A stretch of 62,994 bases of DNA from Bacillota bacterium. Lineage in GTDB: Bacteria > Bacillota > Clostridia > Lachnospirales > Lachnospiraceae. The position numbers and the translations under genes were made by a program. Positions 43,500-52,912 of the stretch are shown one piece after another (position 1 is the first letter of the stretch; every line of letters starts with the position of its first letter). The stretch lies in NCBI GenBank assembly GCA_023421075.1, contig JAEZUM010000071.1:1-62994 (forward strand), given 5' to 3'. The notes beneath the pieces were generated by a model. That model was not told where the DNA came from. It searched no databases and was given only the letters and a program-made list of their open reading frames with translations.

Positions 43500-44855
43500 T
43501 TATTCCACGTGCTGTCTGACCCTTTTTCGTGCATAGAAGAAGCTGGCCACCTGACCGATTCCCGCTAGAGACCAGGTAATCGGATAGCAGGCGAAAAGCA
43601 TGAGAACCGTAGGGAACCATGCAAAGAAGGTTACCAGCCACACGATACGCATCAGGCAGGCTCCAACTAAGGTACAGATCATCGGTAACATGGAGAAGCC
43701 CATACCACGGGTCAGACCCGGGAATACATTCATGATGCCACAGGAAAAATATGCAATCATTAAGACATTGATCCGAATAATGCCCAGACGGATCACCTCA
43801 GGATCTGAGGTAAATACGGATAGCAGTGGTCTGCTAAATAACATGGTCAGTCCACCGAGAATGATCCAGGTAGCTACGATCAATATCGTACAGATCTTGG
43901 CTACCTTATCGATCCTGTCGTATTTCTTAGCCCCCATATTCTGTCCGGTAAAGGTTATGGCAGCGTTATAATATGCATTCATGGGTGTAGCAACAAATCC
44001 CTCGATATTTCCTGCCGCGGAACCGGCAGCTACCATAGCAGAACCAAAGGAATTGATGGCAGATTGTATCAGTACATTCGAGATCGAGAACAGCAGCCCC
44101 TGTAATCCGGCAGGTAGACCAATCTGTACGATCTGTCTTAGCTTTCTGCCATCGATTTGTAATCGTTTCAGAGTCAGACGGATCGTTTCCTCTTTGCTGC
44201 GGATAAGACACAGAAGTACCAGAACCATCGACAGATACTGTGAGATCACCGTTGCCAGGGCCACACCGGCCACACTCATATGCAGTACGATGACAAAATA
44301 CAGATTCAGTAATACATTTACAATACCGGAAACCAGTAAAAAGTTCATAGGACGTCTGCTGTCACCGACCGCTCGCAGAACAGCAGCTCCAAAGTTATAT
44401 ACCATACTGGCCGGAAGACCCAGAAAGTAAATCCTCAAATACAATGCCGATAAATCAATGATATCCACCGGAGTACCCATCATAATCAGCAGCGGATTGC
44501 ATAAGAGCAAGCCTAACGTCATCACAAGGAAGCCGCCAAGGATACTTATGGCAATGGAAGTATGTGCTGATTTGCTGACTGCCTCGGGTCGACCGGCACC
44601 GGTATCCTGTGCCACGATGACACTGGTTCCCACCGAGAGACCCATGAACAGGTTTACAATCAGGTTGATGATTGCTCCGGTTGCTCCGACTGCTGCCAGC
44701 GCCTCCTTGCCGGAAAATCTTCCGACGACAACCATATCCGCCGCATTAAACATCAGCTGAAGAATATTCATCGCCATAATGGGCAATGCAAAAAGTACCA
44801 TTTTACCAAATATTGGACCGTTACACATGTCCTTATCTCGATTTTTGAATATCAT
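43500..44855 (-). CDS. MATE family efflux transporter
   Basis: About 451 residues with roughly twelve membrane helices and an internal repeat, as in MATE (NorM/DinF-type) proteins: ALPIMAMNILQLMFNAADMVVVG... near the start and the matching ...GLPAGLQGLLFSISN in the second half. It likely exports cationic drugs or metabolites using Na+ or H+. The ATG at 44855 (MIFKNRDKD) has AAGGAAG upstream; an in-frame ATG at 44930 lacks one. Confidence 0.93.
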   Translation of the reverse strand: MIFKNRDKDMCNGPIFGKMVLFALPIMAMNILQLMFNAADMVVVGRFSGKEALAAVGATGAIINLIVNLFMGLSVGTSVIVAQDTGAGRPEAVSKSAHTSIAISILGGFLVMTLGLLLCNPLLIMMGTPVDIIDLSALYLRIYFLGLPASMVYNFGAAVLRAVGDSRRPMNFLLVSGIVNVLLNLYFVIVLHMSVAGVALATVISQYLSMVLVLLCLIRSKEETIRLTLKRLQIDGRKLRQIVQIGLPAGLQGLLFSISNVLIQSAINSFGSAMVAAGSAAGNIEGFVATPMNAYYNAAITFTGQNMGAKKYDRIDKVAKICTILIVATWIILGGLTMLFSRPLLSVFTSDPEVIRLGIIRINVLMIAYFSCGIMNVFPGLTRGMGFSMLPMICTLVGACLMRIVWLVTFFAWFPTVLMLFACYPITWSLAGIGQVASFFYARKRVRQHVE

Positions 44856-44883
44856 TTTTATCGCTTCCTTTGTTTGATGTCGG

Positions 44884-44927
44884 TTTACCCCAGTCCTTTT
44901 GCTGCTAATATCAAAAGACTGGGGTAC
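44884..44927. terminator. Hairpin between the 198-aa gene and MATE gene
   Basis: A stem TACCCCAGTC...GACTGGGGTA extended by CTTTTG/CAAAAG. There is no T-run on the minus strand, so termination is partial at best. Confidence 0.65.
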
Positions 44928-44934
44928 CATTATT

Positions 44935-45531
44935 TTATAGAACCTTCACCCGGTAAGCCGGAGATTGGGGAGGTATGCTCATCGTCTGGAATGTGGCATG
45001 CTCCACCTGTACCAGCTGTCCAGGTTGGATCTCTTCGAGCGTTATGGGTTCATCCTCTTGATCCAGAAGCACTGTTTCTTTAGAGATATTAAATGCCATC
45101 TGATCATTCATGTCATAAGGGTTCCCGGTGAACAGAAAACCATTATCCGTATCCACGCTTACTACTCGGTCCGTTGTCATATTCACAGAAGCTTCTTCTT
45201 GTAATAGTACAATTCGAAACGCATTGGATTGAGGTGGAATACTTCTTGTCATCATGGCAGAGAAATCCGCATCGACCTGCATCCCCTCCTCTAAATCATA
45301 AAGATTAAGTGGTATTCCATTCTCATCGATGATTATCGTTTTATCTCCGACATTGAGTCTGATCTCCTGACTGTAAATCATATTTTTTTCATCAATTACT
45401 TCAAAAGAAATTAAAACATAGCCTGTTTCTCCGGTGTTTGTAACAACCTCCTCAATGAGAGCATTATCAACGTGTAATATCATATCACTCAGCAATGTCA
45501 TACCCTGTGGAGTGGAACTAGTACGATTCAT
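44935..45531 (-). CDS. Hypothetical protein with internal duplication
   Basis: A 198-residue soluble beta-rich protein. Two halves end in similar motifs, SIPPQSNAFRIVLL (about 101-114) and SIPPQSPAYRVKVL (end), with a preceding DLEEGMQVDADF / EIQPGQLVQVEH pair, so it is a tandem duplicate of a small beta domain. No signal peptide. AGAGG precedes the ATG at 45531. Function unknown; a clostridial family with such IPPQS motifs is possible. Confidence 0.6.
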   Translation of the reverse strand: MNRTSSTPQGMTLLSDMILHVDNALIEEVVTNTGETGYVLISFEVIDEKNMIYSQEIRLNVGDKTIIIDENGIPLNLYDLEEGMQVDADFSAMMTRSIPPQSNAFRIVLLQEEASVNMTTDRVVSVDTDNGFLFTGNPYDMNDQMAFNISKETVLLDQEDEPITLEEIQPGQLVQVEHATFQTMSIPPQSPAYRVKVL

Positions 45532-45622
45532 AATCATCCTCTGATTACATATTGTTCTAGTTACAATATATGATAGAACTGCCAGATGTTACGGTCTCCT
45601 GCATGAATATCCTTTCATCAAC

Positions 45623-46789
45623 CTATATAATCCCTGACCACATCACGGCAGCTGCATTATATAGAGGCTCCGCACACCAAACATCATTGATAAAGGGAAT
45701 GAACCAAGCTGCAACCATCTTCTCCGTAGGGTCAATGATCAGACAACATCCGCCCGAGCCCTCATGAAAAAAGGTTCCTTGGGTATAGATACTGGCATCG
45801 TTACATCGCATATCCGGTCCCAGACCATATTGACGATAAGGTCCACCTGCATTCCAACAGTAATCCTTGACATGGGGTTGTGTGTAAAGAGTCGTCATCT
45901 TCTCAATCGCTTTTCTTCCAAGAATGCGATTTCCATCTATGTACCCACCTTGCTGAAGCATAATTCCAAAACGGCAAAGATCATAAGCGGTCGAATAGAG
46001 GCCTCCACCGGTACCGGGGATCTTCTCCCATATCGTTCCTTCCTCTTCATCCTTATAGATACCGGCTAATATATCATTCACTACCTTTTCCTGCTGTTCA
46101 TCCGGGATGTTTGTCCGGGCTATTACTTCCTTCTTATGATAATCAAAACCGGTGTCCCTGAGACCACAGGGCTTTACAATATGGTTCATGATGTAATCAT
46201 TGGCGAATTCACCGCTCACTCTGGAGATAACCTCGCCCAATATTACATAGCCAAAGCTACAATAAGCCCATTCTTCGCCGGGTTTCTTATTCATCCCGAT
46301 ATGCAAGGCAGCTGCTATCCAATTCTTACCCTTATCCTCTTGAATGAAATCCCACGCATTAATATAATACTTGTTCTCAAAACAACCGCTGTCAGGGTTT
46401 ATACCCGAAGTATGGGATAATAGATGGGCAATCGTTATTTCATCAAATGGTTTATAGGAGAATTCCTCAATAATTTCTCCAACCTTTTGATTTATACGAA
46501 GCTTGCCATCCTCAACCAGCTGCCAGATCGCCACTGCGGTAAAGAGCTTTGTTATCGAAGCGATTCCATGAATGGTATCCGGCTGCAATTCTCTGGGATC
46601 CTCTTCACGGTAGGACAGCATTCCAACCGCATTATTTGCAAAAACCTTGCCATCCCTCGCCAGACAATAATTTGCTGATAATATTTTCTTCTTTTCAATC
46701 AAATCCTCAAAAAAGTGAGTCAGGGTCTCCACTCGCTGTGGGTCATATCCTACATCCTTCGGTGAATAATCCGTTCTAAAGCCTACCAT
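45623..46789 (-). CDS. Serine hydrolase, beta-lactamase family
   Basis: A 388-residue class C-like penicillin-binding fold hydrolase. Motif 1 SITK (in HGIASITKLFTAVAI), motif 2 like YCS (WAYCSFGYVILG) and motif 3 HEGSGG are present. No signal peptide, so it is cytoplasmic. Members act as esterases or D-aminopeptidases; the substrate is unknown. GGGAGGAG precedes the ATG. Confidence 0.85.
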   Translation of the reverse strand: MVGFRTDYSPKDVGYDPQRVETLTHFFEDLIEKKKILSANYCLARDGKVFANNAVGMLSYREEDPRELQPDTIHGIASITKLFTAVAIWQLVEDGKLRINQKVGEIIEEFSYKPFDEITIAHLLSHTSGINPDSGCFENKYYINAWDFIQEDKGKNWIAAALHIGMNKKPGEEWAYCSFGYVILGEVISRVSGEFANDYIMNHIVKPCGLRDTGFDYHKKEVIARTNIPDEQQEKVVNDILAGIYKDEEEGTIWEKIPGTGGGLYSTAYDLCRFGIMLQQGGYIDGNRILGRKAIEKMTTLYTQPHVKDYCWNAGGPYRQYGLGPDMRCNDASIYTQGTFFHEGSGGCCLIIDPTEKMVAAWFIPFINDVWCAEPLYNAAAVMWSGII

Positions 46790-46956
46790 ATACTCCTCCC
46801 ATCTGCCTATAACGACAACAACCTAATGATAAAACATAGTAATAAACAATCTTACAAATAGTTCCATGGATTATAATGGATTATTATATAGTATAGGACT
46901 TGAAATGTAAATAAATTACTGACTCGTCTTATAACTCAGATATTTCAGTCCACCAT

Positions 46957-47721
46957 CTACATCTGGTTCATTTCGTCTCGACTTATCTTCGTCTCTCTAA
47001 AACAATACTCCTGATATTTCTTAGGAGTCATACCAACACGCTTCTTGAACACCTCAATGAAGTAACTCTGCGTCGGAAAAGCCAGAATCGATGCAACCTG
47101 AGCCGGTGTATAGTCTGAGTATTTTAACATATTCTGTGCTGTTTCTATCTTTCTTTGTTGGATATATGTGCTGATCGTGATACCTGTCTCATTCTTAAAT
47201 AACTTTGACAGATAGCTTGGATGAAGGTCAATGTACTTCGCAAGCATTTCCACCGTAATTCTTAAATTTAGATTTTTATAGATGTAATCAATGCATTCTA
47301 CGATCGGCTTTGAAAAGATCTTATCCATTTTCAAAGCCTTCATTCTTTTGGTATAGTCGATGGTCATTATATTATGTAGTCGAGCAATCTGGTCTATAGC
47401 GGTACACTGATCAGCCTGCTGAATATAGAAATCACTGAGACGGTAGGCTGCTTCATGCTCCATTCCTCCTTCAATACAGTATCTCGCGACCATGGCAACC
47501 GTTATGATGAAATGATACCTGATATTTCGAAGCGGGTTATCTGATAATTGTCCCAGACCGCTTTTCTCTGTAAATGCACTCTCACTCAGCTTCTTCACCT
47601 TCGCGATATCCCCTGCCTTTACCGATTCATAAAAATCAAATTCCGGACCATAGGGGGCATGAGAAATGTTGTTTTCACGCATAATAAACTCCTTGTAGCT
47701 CCATTCCTTGTTAATATCCAT
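46957..47721 (-). CDS. AraC family transcriptional regulator
   Basis: A 254-residue regulator. The C-terminal AraC DNA-binding region is clear: MLAKYIDLHPSYLSKLFKNE, then ARNMLKYSDYTPAQVASILAF-like and TQSYFIEVFKKRVGMTPKKY. The N-terminal 140 residues lack a cupin signature. It is divergent from the GH5/GH16 genes, whose promoter has two direct repeats, so it is likely their activator. GGAGGTATC precedes the ATG. Confidence 0.88.
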   Translation of the reverse strand: MDINKEWSYKEFIMRENNISHAPYGPEFDFYESVKAGDIAKVKKLSESAFTEKSGLGQLSDNPLRNIRYHFIITVAMVARYCIEGGMEHEAAYRLSDFYIQQADQCTAIDQIARLHNIMTIDYTKRMKALKMDKIFSKPIVECIDYIYKNLNLRITVEMLAKYIDLHPSYLSKLFKNETGITISTYIQQRKIETAQNMLKYSDYTPAQVASILAFPTQSYFIEVFKKRVGMTPKKYQEYCFRETKISRDEMNQM

Positions 47722-47840
47722 ACTGATACCTCCACTGCGTTGCCCTTTGTCTCTGTGTCAAAGTAAATGCGACCTTTTAGGGTGAAAGGTCTAATTAAGA
47801 ATGGCAAGTTAAGGACCCTTCCCCCATTAATTATGTCATT

Positions 47841-47896
47841 ATTTTGATATAAATACAATCATTTTGATATACTCCGACACACAAAAATCATATGAT
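47841..47896 (+). promoter_or_regulatory. Probable AraC-type operator and promoter of the GH5 gene
   Basis: Two direct repeats ATTTTGATAT (47841-47850, 47861-47870) are exactly 20 bases apart, on one face of the helix. A -10-like TATGAT lies at 47891-47896; the second repeat overlaps the place of a missing -35 box, as in activator-dependent promoters. The divergent AraC gene is next to it. Confidence 0.6.
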
Positions 47897-47922
47897 AAAG
47901 TTAAAACACAGGAGAAGTGAAT

Positions 47923-48951
47923 ATGAAGAAATTTACCGGTTATATGAAGGGCATCAATCTCGGAGGTTGGTTGTCCCAATGCGATCATAGCAAGGAGACC
48001 TATAACACCTTTATCTCAGAAGGAGACCTCGAACGAATTGCAGCATGGGGCCTCGATCATGTCAGACTGCCCATCGATTATGAGCTTATTGAAACAGAGG
48101 ACGGCAACTATGTGGAGGATGGCTTCTGTTACATTGACAACTGCCTGGAGTGGTGCAGAAGAAACGGCCTCAACATGATACTCGATTTACATAAAACAGC
48201 GGGTTACTCCTTTGATGAGTTTGAGACCTCAACAGGATTTTTTGAAAACGAGAAGCTGCAAAGCAGATTTATGGCTCTTTGGGAGGTGTTAGCAAAACGT
48301 TATGGAAAATATGAGAATCGACTTGCCTTTGAGCTTCTGAATGAAATCGTCGATCCCGATGTTGCCGACATATGGAATCGCATCGCGAAGCAGACCATAG
48401 AGGTAATCCGGCAATATGCCCCGACCATTAAAATATTGATTGGTGGTGTGAAAAATAACAGTGTTGATTCCCTGAAGCTGCTTGATCTGCCCTATGATGA
48501 CAATATCGTTTATAACTTTCACTTTTATGAGCCACTCATATTTACCCACCAATCCGCTTATTGGGTCAAAAAAATGACACCGGACTTTCGTACAACCTAT
48601 CCAAAGGAATATGCAACATACCAAGCAGAAACAGAGACCTTTCTCCCGGATGGAAATGGTGAGATATACCGCAATGTTACCGAAACAACTATAGATTCTA
48701 AGTTTTATGAAGCCGCCTTTTCTGAGGCAATTCAACTGGCAAAGGAGCGAAATGTCGCTCTTTACTGTGGCGAGTATGGTGTGATCGATCAAGCGGAGCT
48801 GACCTCTACGCTTAATTGGTATACCGATGTTAATCAGGTCTTTGAACAGTATGGTATCGCAAGAGCTGCATGGACCTATAAGGGGAAGGATTTTGGAATC
48901 GTTGATGAGCATTATGCTCCGATTCTTAATCAATTAATTCAATTGCTATAA
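47923..48951 (+). CDS. GH5 family beta-glucanase, cytoplasmic
   Basis: A 342-residue glycoside hydrolase. The acid/base Glu is in FELLNEIVDPD (LNE) and the nucleophile Glu in LYCGEYGVID; the N-terminal GINLGGWLSQCD and RLPIDYELIE are typical of GH5 (cellulase-like, including exo-1,3-beta-glucanases). No signal peptide, so it would act on imported oligosaccharides. The ATG at 47923 follows GGAGAAG; an in-frame GTG lies just upstream. It is followed by the GH16 gene after 42 bases. Confidence 0.9.
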   Translation: MKKFTGYMKGINLGGWLSQCDHSKETYNTFISEGDLERIAAWGLDHVRLPIDYELIETEDGNYVEDGFCYIDNCLEWCRRNGLNMILDLHKTAGYSFDEFETSTGFFENEKLQSRFMALWEVLAKRYGKYENRLAFELLNEIVDPDVADIWNRIAKQTIEVIRQYAPTIKILIGGVKNNSVDSLKLLDLPYDDNIVYNFHFYEPLIFTHQSAYWVKKMTPDFRTTYPKEYATYQAETETFLPDGNGEIYRNVTETTIDSKFYEAAFSEAIQLAKERNVALYCGEYGVIDQAELTSTLNWYTDVNQVFEQYGIARAAWTYKGKDFGIVDEHYAPILNQLIQLL

Positions 48952-48993
48952 CGAAGGTATGAACTTATGCCAAACATCAAAAGGGGGATTACA

Positions 48994-50448
48994 ATGAAAA
49001 AGAAACAAAAAAGGGGATTATGTATACTTTTAGGATTGCTTCTGGTAATGAGCTTCTTAGCGGGTTGTAACAAAAATGAAGACCTGACACCAACTGAAAC
49101 AGCGGTGGTAACAGATGCAACGAATACCCCGGAACCCACAGTACCGGCTGCAGATGCCGCGCAAGCAGAACAAGAAGTTATTCCGGAACTTGAAGGGTAT
49201 ACATTATTGTGGAATGACGAGTTCAATGAGGAGAACCTGAATACCGATATCTGGAACTACGAGCCTCATGAACCGGGCTGGACGAATAATGAGTTACAGG
49301 AATATACTACTTCAACGGATAATGTCTATACGAAGGACGGAACCCTGATCATTAAAGCGATTAAAACAACCGACGCTTCCGGCAAGGACTACTACACCTC
49401 CGGTAAAATCACCACACAGAATAAGCAGGATTTCACATATGGCAAGATTGTCGTAAGTGCTAAGGTTCCCAGAGGACAAGGGCTCTGGCCGGCAATCTGG
49501 ATGATGCCGACGGTTCAGGAATTTTACGGTGAGTGGCCAAAATGTGGTGAAATCGATATTCTTGAGGTTCTGGGCAATCAGGTTGACACCGCTTACGGTA
49601 CCATCCATTATGGTGAACCTCACGCGCAGCAGCAGGGTACCTATGTACTAAAGGGCACTACCTTTGCTGATGATTTTCATGAGTTCTCGGTGGAGTGGGA
49701 ACCGGGTGAGATGCGCTTTTATATTGATGGAAATCTCTATAAGACAGTGAATGATTGGTTTACCGCGGTTCAGGGAGAAGAGGAAAAGCCTTATCCGGCA
49801 CCCTTCAATCAACCCTTCTTTGTACAGCTAAACCTTGCTGTCGGCGGGAACTGGCCGGGCAATCCGGATGCCACAACGGATTTTGATAATGCCAAATTTG
49901 AAGTAGATTATGTTAGGGTATATCAAAAGCCATCCTATGATCTAAATGTCCAAAAGCCGGTAACAGAATTGGTTGAACCGGAAGCAGGCGCAAATTATAT
50001 TCATAACGGAGATTTCTCCATCGCCGAAGACCTTACCGACGACACCGATTGGAAGTTCCTCTTGGCACAAGGGGGAGAAGGGGCCGCCGAAATTAAAGAC
50101 GGAATGATTACTATCACCTCCCAAAATGCCGGATCGGTTGATTATTCCGTTCAGCTGGTACATCCGAATCTCGCTATGAAAAAGGGCTGCAAATACATGG
50201 TGACCTTTGATGCCAAAGCATCCGAAGCAAGAGATATTATCGTATGTGTATCTGCACCCGACAACGGATGGATCCGCTACTTGGCAGATACCGTATTAAC
50301 GCTTTCAACAGATATGCAGACTTATACCTATACCTTTGAAATGACCACAAAAGATGATCCGAACGGCAGACTTGAATTCAATCTTGGTAACAGAGGCTCA
50401 ATTGCTGATGTTAATATTACAAATGTACGGGTGGAGAAAATTCAGTAA
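48994..50448 (+). CDS. GH16 beta-1,3-glucanase lipoprotein with CBM
   Basis: A 484-residue lipoprotein (lipobox LAGC near residue 24) with a low-complexity Thr/Pro/Ala linker (about 30-60). The GH16 domain carries the catalytic EIDILE motif (ExDxxE, in GEIDILEVLG), as in laminarinases and lichenases. The C-terminal 140 residues (NYIHNGDFSIAEDLTDDTDW at the start) look like a CBM4/9-type carbohydrate-binding module. The enzyme would cut beta-1,3(-1,4)-glucan at the cell surface. AAGGGGG precedes the ATG. Confidence 0.93.
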   Translation: MKKKQKRGLCILLGLLLVMSFLAGCNKNEDLTPTETAVVTDATNTPEPTVPAADAAQAEQEVIPELEGYTLLWNDEFNEENLNTDIWNYEPHEPGWTNNELQEYTTSTDNVYTKDGTLIIKAIKTTDASGKDYYTSGKITTQNKQDFTYGKIVVSAKVPRGQGLWPAIWMMPTVQEFYGEWPKCGEIDILEVLGNQVDTAYGTIHYGEPHAQQQGTYVLKGTTFADDFHEFSVEWEPGEMRFYIDGNLYKTVNDWFTAVQGEEEKPYPAPFNQPFFVQLNLAVGGNWPGNPDATTDFDNAKFEVDYVRVYQKPSYDLNVQKPVTELVEPEAGANYIHNGDFSIAEDLTDDTDWKFLLAQGGEGAAEIKDGMITITSQNAGSVDYSVQLVHPNLAMKKGCKYMVTFDAKASEARDIIVCVSAPDNGWIRYLADTVLTLSTDMQTYTYTFEMTTKDDPNGRLEFNLGNRGSIADVNITNVRVEKIQ

Positions 50449-50490
50449 AAACTGAAGAAACGTTCTTTACATACTTTCGGTCACGATAAA

Positions 50491-50551
50491 TAAAGGAGTC
50501 TCTGCTCTATAGCTATCTTAGCTATGTGGCAAAGGCTCCTTAATTTATATT
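50491..50551 (+). terminator. Terminator after the GH16 gene
   Basis: A long imperfect stem AAGGAG...ATAGCT/AGCTAT...CTCCTT with a short loop, followed by an AT-rich tract. It lies between convergent genes. Confidence 0.75.
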
Positions 50552-50576
50552 ATTCTGTAAAATATCTAAATTAATA

Positions 50577-52151
50577 TTAATCTATAATAGTTGCTCCCGG
50601 ATCCAGCTGCAATAAGAATTCCTTAGAACTCGGTTTATGATTTTTATATTCTATGCTCTGCCACCGTAATAAATTATCGCCTTTCGTCTGAACATAGATA
50701 TTATTCTGCAGCTTCGGTGCGTACTTATCCTCTGAACCGATGGTTAGCAAACACTGCCCCGCCTCAAAAAATACATTATTTCGAATAATATAGTTCTCGG
50801 AGGGAGTCGCGGAATCATGCCCTTCAATCGCTGCATTCCAGCCATACTCCGGTCTCTGCTTACACCACCCGTCGCCTGAGTATAGGATGTAATTATCCTC
50901 CACCAGCAGGTTTCGGTATATATTTGTACCGTCATCGTTCCAATTAAAGATTTCAATACCATAATTGCAATATTCGATTAGATTTCCTGAATAGGTTATA
51001 TTCTCCATCACACCGTCATTCTGATTAGTTAAAGCCGCATCATAGACCTGATATACATAATTATCTCTGACAGTATACAGATCATAAGTTCCATCATTCT
51101 CGACTGCATTACCAAAGCGCATTGCTATACCGTACTCATCGAAATACTGGATACTGCCACCAATCCATCCGAACTCACAATTTTGTACCATTAGTCGGAT
51201 TCCCCATCCGAATATTGCATGACTACCACAGTATTTTACACAAAGATTATCAAATACCGTATTATCAGCCGGATAGATGATATTCCCGCACGGCGATATT
51301 ATTACAGAATCGAACACCTCTCCCGGATTGCCTTTGTCACAGCGAAGATAAAGTGCAGTAGCCGTCGGTATAAAGCCAATATCACCGGTAGGAATTCCAC
51401 CTCCTCTGTTACTCTCATAATATTCCTTATCAACGACGGAATAGAATGCCAAATCCTTTGTTAGTCGTGTCTTAATATCCGGATCTTTATTTATCGTAGA
51501 AGTAACTTTCAATCCGTTACTTTCTCCACCATTAAAGAATATTCCTCCACAATCTGATACCTTGTCTTTATATACCCATATATTATCGGTATTCTCAAGC
51601 AAGGACCAATCCCCCGGATCACTTGCTTCTTTTGAATTTCCATATAAACCGGGCTTAACACCTTCACCGTAAGCAGAGTAGGTCACTCCCGGCTGTGCCT
51701 TGAGTTGTCCGTACCAAATCCCTCCGCGTTGAAAAAATACTGCATCGCCGGGATCCATCGATACTTCATTCACCTTCTCGAGGGTTGCCCAAGCTGTTTC
51801 CGGCCTTAAGCCATCATTATCATCATTACCATTGGGTGATAGGAAATATGCTTTCCCTGAATAGGTTTCACCTAGTTTGAACTCCTCTGCCTTTTCAATT
51901 GTTGATTTACTGGCACGTATTGCGTCCCTTCTGGTATCCGCCTTTACAAGAAGCTCCTCCTTCAATGCATTATCTGCTTGTTTCTGAGGATCCGGTGTTG
52001 GAGTGCTAGCATTTGTGTCATTATTCTTATCCTCTGATTTCGCTACTGCCGGAGGTGTTACGATGGAGTTCTCAGAACCTGCCTGCCCCGAACAGGCACC
52101 TAGGGTTATAACCATCACGATCATAGATACCAACAAAATAAATCGTCTCAT
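50577..52151 (-). CDS. Right-handed beta-helix lipoprotein
   Basis: A 524-residue lipoprotein (lipobox LGAC, residues 17-20) with a Thr/Pro-rich linker. The first part (about 95-200) has YFLSPNGNDDNDGLRPETAW, common in secreted parallel beta-helix polysaccharide lyases; the rest is repeated short beta strands with N-rich turns (NCEFGWIGG, NLIEYCNYGIEIFN, NYIIRNNVFFEAGQ). A polysaccharide lyase or adhesin role is likely; the substrate is unknown. It is divergently placed relative to the GH locus. AGGAGG precedes the start. Confidence 0.83.
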   Translation of the reverse strand: MRRFILLVSMIVMVITLGACSGQAGSENSIVTPPAVAKSEDKNNDTNASTPTPDPQKQADNALKEELLVKADTRRDAIRASKSTIEKAEEFKLGETYSGKAYFLSPNGNDDNDGLRPETAWATLEKVNEVSMDPGDAVFFQRGGIWYGQLKAQPGVTYSAYGEGVKPGLYGNSKEASDPGDWSLLENTDNIWVYKDKVSDCGGIFFNGGESNGLKVTSTINKDPDIKTRLTKDLAFYSVVDKEYYESNRGGGIPTGDIGFIPTATALYLRCDKGNPGEVFDSVIISPCGNIIYPADNTVFDNLCVKYCGSHAIFGWGIRLMVQNCEFGWIGGSIQYFDEYGIAMRFGNAVENDGTYDLYTVRDNYVYQVYDAALTNQNDGVMENITYSGNLIEYCNYGIEIFNWNDDGTNIYRNLLVEDNYILYSGDGWCKQRPEYGWNAAIEGHDSATPSENYIIRNNVFFEAGQCLLTIGSEDKYAPKLQNNIYVQTKGDNLLRWQSIEYKNHKPSSKEFLLQLDPGATIID

Positions 52152-52199
52152 TCGATAAACCTCCTGGAGTTAAATAATCATTCATTGCTCTATACTAAT

Positions 52200-52673
52200 T
52201 TAATAAATATCCGGTGTCGTTAACATCTTTCCATCACTATTCTTAAATGCATAGATTTTTAATTCTTTGCCTTTGGCATAATCTGCTTTATAATCTAATT
52301 TCTTTGCTAAATTATGATTACCCTTAAAGGTTTCCTCATCATATTTAAACTCATATTTGACGAGTACCTGATGCTTGCTTGCTATAACATCCGTTATAAC
52401 TGCCATTGTAATTTTGCCATTCGATATGATATTTTGAAGATTTGCAATCATATTGTTTGTTATAATAATCCCAAGAATCATTATGGCAATACATCCTAAC
52501 ATAATAAGTACCGCCGTGAATATCGACATGTTTTCTGTGAGGGGGAACTTAGGCAAGACCTCAACAACCGATAGTAGAACACATATACCAAAAATCGGTG
52601 CAAATATACTGATAATTAACCAAAAACGACTTGCATAGTTATTGCTAAATACTTTCTTTAATGAAATGTCCAT
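52200..52673 (-). CDS. Small membrane protein, 157 aa
   Basis: Two predicted membrane helices (WLIISIFAPIFGICVLLSV and AVLIMLGCIAIMILGIII) then a C-terminal soluble part with VLVKYEFKYDEETFKGNH, resembling a DUF3592-like domain. The ATG at 52673 is chosen because GGAGG sits upstream and a perfect promoter (52702-52730) lies inside the longer open frame. Function unknown. Confidence 0.65.
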   Translation of the reverse strand: MDISLKKVFSNNYASRFWLIISIFAPIFGICVLLSVVEVLPKFPLTENMSIFTAVLIMLGCIAIMILGIIITNNMIANLQNIISNGKITMAVITDVIASKHQVLVKYEFKYDEETFKGNHNLAKKLDYKADYAKGKELKIYAFKNSDGKMLTTPDIY

Positions 52674-52701
52674 TACATAAGCCTCCATAGAATTTTTTTC
52701 T

Positions 52702-52730
52702 ATTATATCATCCATATTATACCATGTCAA
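52702..52730 (-). promoter_or_regulatory. Consensus promoter of the 157-aa membrane gene
   Basis: On the minus strand TTGACA (52725-52730) and TATAAT (52702-52707) are 17 bases apart. It falls within an in-frame extension of the gene, so the upstream ATGs cannot be the real start. Confidence 0.85.
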
Positions 52731-52912
52731 TAATTGTCATTTTTGGGTGCTGCCGTGTCATACACGAATCATTTGCTATTCTATGAAAAAAATGTTATGC
52801 TACCCCAGTAAATAATGAATATCTTTTCTCGATGAAATCAATAAAATCAAATTAAGTGAAGATGATATATAGAAGAACTCAGGCTAAATTATAGATAATG
52901 TGAGGTAACCAT

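Noticed and set aside
43600..44760. Several long plus-strand frames opposite the MATE gene
   Set aside because: Proline/threonine-rich shadow translations of membrane helices; no ribosome sites, no motifs.
47841..47870. The ATTTTGATAT pair as a mini-satellite
   Set aside because: There are only two units at exact 20-base spacing next to an AraC gene, which is better explained as an operator.
48289..48933. 214-codon minus-strand frame opposite the GH5 gene
   Set aside because: The GH5 gene has both catalytic glutamates and a ribosome site; the reverse frame is Cys/Ile-rich shadow sequence.
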